DNA of 64,000 bases. Source: Bifidobacterium actinocoloniiforme DSM 22766. GTDB lineage: Bacteria; Actinomycetota; Actinomycetes; Actinomycetales; Bifidobacteriaceae. The notes beneath the pieces were generated by a model, which ran no database searches, was not told where the DNA came from, and was given only the letters and a program-made list of their open reading frames with translations. This document shows positions 62,523 to 64,000 of the stretch, piece after piece. The stretch's first letter is position 1. Every line of letters starts with the position of its first letter. Position numbers and translations under genes: made by a program. The stretch lies in contig NZ_CP011786.1 of NCBI RefSeq assembly GCF_001263395.1, forward strand, positions 372,001-436,000, written 5' to 3'.

Positions 62523-63716
62523 TCAGTGGGCTGCCTTTCGCTTCAGGAGCACGGCGCCTCCTGCGGCCAGGCACAGTCCAAGGCCTACGGCTGCGACACC
62601 GAAAACGCTGGCACCAGTACGCGCCAAGCCCAGTTGGCCGCTCCGGCTGCTGAGTGGATCACGTGAGCCGGAAGTCGAGCCTCCAGGGTTGCTGGGGGAG
62701 GCGGAACCGGGAGCGCTGGGGGCACCTGGTGCGCCGCCAGAGTTGGAGGACGAACCATGTTGGTTGGGCTGGTTGGGCTGAGGAGGGGAGCTCAAGGATT
62801 GAATCCTGGCTGCGATGTCATCGTAGGTCTTCTGCGCGGCGTTCACGGCCTCTTGGGCGGCGTTGACGTTTGCGCCGGCGTTCGACAGGAATGACCGGTA
62901 GGACTGGAAGTTCGCGTAGTAGTCCTGGACCGTCATCGACCGCGATCCAGCCCAGGCGTTGGCGGAGCGCACCATGCGCGGGGTCAAGCCGAAGAAGAAT
63001 ACCTGGCCATAGGTGTTTCCACCGTAGGGGTTGGAGGAATTCCTGTGAATCGCGAAGCCGGTGATTTGGTAGGAACCGTTGACGATGTTGTCATAGTGGC
63101 CGGTTATGCCGTTGCCGTTGGTCTTATTCTGCTTTTCTGCCGTATACCACCTGGCGAAGGGGTCGTTTTCCGGGCTGTTCCAGGCCAGGTTCTCGCCGAT
63201 GTCGAATACCCTCGCGTGTTCGGTGTTGGTCGACGACCAGTCAGTATCCGCCTGGGACATAGCCATCAGGGTGTCTGAGACCTTGAGAGCGCCTTTGCCT
63301 TCCCCGGCCCGCAGTTCGTTGCACTTGTCGAGGTATTCAAACGTGGCGCCCATATTATCCAATGAGGTGGCGTCGTCGGATGCACCCAGGTGGATGCTGG
63401 GGCCGAGCTTGCCGTTCAAACCGCTGTCGGTCAGGACATCATAGGCTCCTGTGGCTCCGACGTATTTGAAGTAGCCTGCGGTTCCTTCTTCCTTCAGCGC
63501 TGTGGCTTGAGAGGCCATATCCTGCTTGGTCTTGAGATTGGCCTTGGCTTCGTCCAGGTTGGTGGAGGCCGCGGCCAGCTGCTCCTTGAGCTGCTTGAGC
63601 TCAGCGGTGTCATCGGCCAATGCGGGGCTCGCCGCACCGAGGGCGACGGCGCCTGACACGGCCACCGTCAGTCCCAGCTTGATCAGCCGGGCAATCCAAT
63701 CATTCGCTGCATGCAT
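62523..63716 (-). CDS. Secreted CAP-domain protein with LAXTG sorting signal
   Basis: A 397-residue surface protein. A signal peptide (LIKLGLTVAVSGAVALGAASPALA) is followed by a helical coiled-coil segment (TAELKQLKEQLAAASTNLDEAKANL), a CAP/SCP-like domain (CNELRAGEGKGALKVSDTLMAMSQADTDW, TEHARVFDIGENLAW, ITGHYDNIVNGSYQITGFAI), a second helical segment, and a Pro/Ser/Gly wall-spanning linker. The C-terminus has LARTG, a hydrophobic helix and a KRK tail: this LAXTG motif is the type used by class E sortases of actinobacteria. The start at 63716 has GAGGA upstream. It is likely covalently anchored to peptidoglycan; no sortase is in the window. Confidence 0.83.
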   Translation of the reverse strand: MHAANDWIARLIKLGLTVAVSGAVALGAASPALADDTAELKQLKEQLAAASTNLDEAKANLKTKQDMASQATALKEEGTAGYFKYVGATGAYDVLTDSGLNGKLGPSIHLGASDDATSLDNMGATFEYLDKCNELRAGEGKGALKVSDTLMAMSQADTDWSSTNTEHARVFDIGENLAWNSPENDPFARWYTAEKQNKTNGNGITGHYDNIVNGSYQITGFAIHRNSSNPYGGNTYGQVFFFGLTPRMVRSANAWAGSRSMTVQDYYANFQSYRSFLSNAGANVNAAQEAVNAAQKTYDDIAARIQSLSSPPQPNQPNQHGSSSNSGGAPGAPSAPGSASPSNPGGSTSGSRDPLSSRSGQLGLARTGASVFGVAAVGLGLCLAAGGAVLLKRKAAH

Positions 63717-63869
63717 ATTAGTATTTCCTCGTTCTCTCTCCGCGCCCGTAGCTACGCGACTGTGCATGGCTAAGCGAGCCTATCAGCTCTTCCCTACCCA
63801 GCATCGTACCTAAAAGCGAGCCCCGAACACAAGACAGGCTTGCGCTAGGCCCAGGGATAGCGGGTGAAG

Positions 63870-64000
63870 CTAATCCTTGCCCTTGGAAGAGACGATGAAG
63901 TGCTCCTCCGAAGGCAGGGCCAGGTTGGCGATGACGGCGACGACAAAGGCGACCGCTATGCAGTTGGTGGAGAAGATGGATTGGAAGAGCGGTGGGAAGG
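63870..64000 (-). CDS. Nucleobase:cation symporter-2 family permease, C-terminal fragment
   Basis: The gene runs off the window's end, so only the last 43 codons are present. The visible end has FPPLFQSIFSTNCIAVAFVV and NLALPSEEHF, resembling the last membrane helix of uracil/xanthine permeases (NCS2). It is on the minus strand, upstream of the CAP gene. With xpt nearby, xanthine is a reasonable guess. Confidence 0.6.
   Translation of the reverse strand, partial: FPPLFQSIFSTNCIAVAFVVAVIANLALPSEEHFIVSSKGKD

Noticed and set aside
1-64000. CRISPR arrays, insertion sequences or a replication origin
   Set aside because: No regularly spaced repeats, transposase genes or DnaA-box cluster seen.

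Overview
This 64 kb window is a high-G+C chromosomal segment of an actinobacterium, almost certainly a member of Bifidobacteriaceae. The clearest marker is the fermentation locus at about 39.6-45.5 kb, where xylulose-5-phosphate/fructose-6-phosphate phosphoketolase, phosphotransacetylase and acetate kinase lie together (the bifid shunt). WhiB, CarD, PdtaS/PdtaR, LytR-CpsA-Psr proteins and actinobacterial-type SOS boxes fit the same assignment. The species cannot be named from the sequence alone.

Layout. 0.1-1.6 kb: sensor kinase PdtaS. 1.7-12.6 kb: an envelope block with WhiB1-like protein, a two-domain FtsK/EccC-like ATPase, two LCP ligases, a giant membrane glycosyltransferase, a DUF5719 partner and a zincin-like protein without an evident catalytic motif. 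12.7-16.5 kb: HAD phosphatase, ComF, and an SOS-boxed umuDC pair. 16.5-19.2 kb: a two-component system divergent from carD. 19.4-22.2 kb: a metal ABC transporter without a binding protein, then folD. 22.3-35.7 kb: a housekeeping block (rpsA, coaE, uvrB, terC-like, pyk, Nudix, tRNA-Leu, pdtaR, polA, Nif3-like, Nudix), resembling in content the pyk-polA-rpsA-coaE-uvrB neighbourhood of mycobacteria. 36.0-37.9 kb: TetR regulator plus a DUF5692 membrane protein with two perfect tandem operators. 38.1-47.4 kb: tRNA-Pro, a membrane-anchored helical protein, ackA-pta-xfp, and guaA. 47.5-49.4 kb: a small island of lower G+C content directly after guaA, with unknown genes, one apparently frameshifted. 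49.5-53.4 kb: dehydrogenases/reductases and an Asn-type Ntn hydrolase. 53.4-58.5 kb: an aminotransferase, D-2-hydroxyacid dehydrogenase, EIIC-like membrane protein and MalY/PatB-like lyase behind an attenuator-like leader. 58.5-64 kb: xpt, a LEA-like small protein, a PcrA/UvrD helicase with a Ser/Tyr/Gly-rich linker, a LAXTG-anchored CAP protein, and the end of a nucleobase permease.

The most interesting region is 53.47-58.5 kb. A 21-codon leader peptide containing Phe, Tyr and two consecutive Trp codons is followed by mutually exclusive RNA hairpins and an intrinsic terminator, then by an aminotransferase and a D-lactate-dehydrogenase-like enzyme. This is the gene set expected for turning aromatic amino acids into aromatic D-lactates (for example indolelactate), placed under translation-sensed attenuation. 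Substrate and regulatory polarity are inferences. Second-tier items are the orphan T7SS-like ATPase in an envelope locus, the guaA-flanking island, the TetR/DUF5692 unit and the SOS regulon members umuDC and uvrB.
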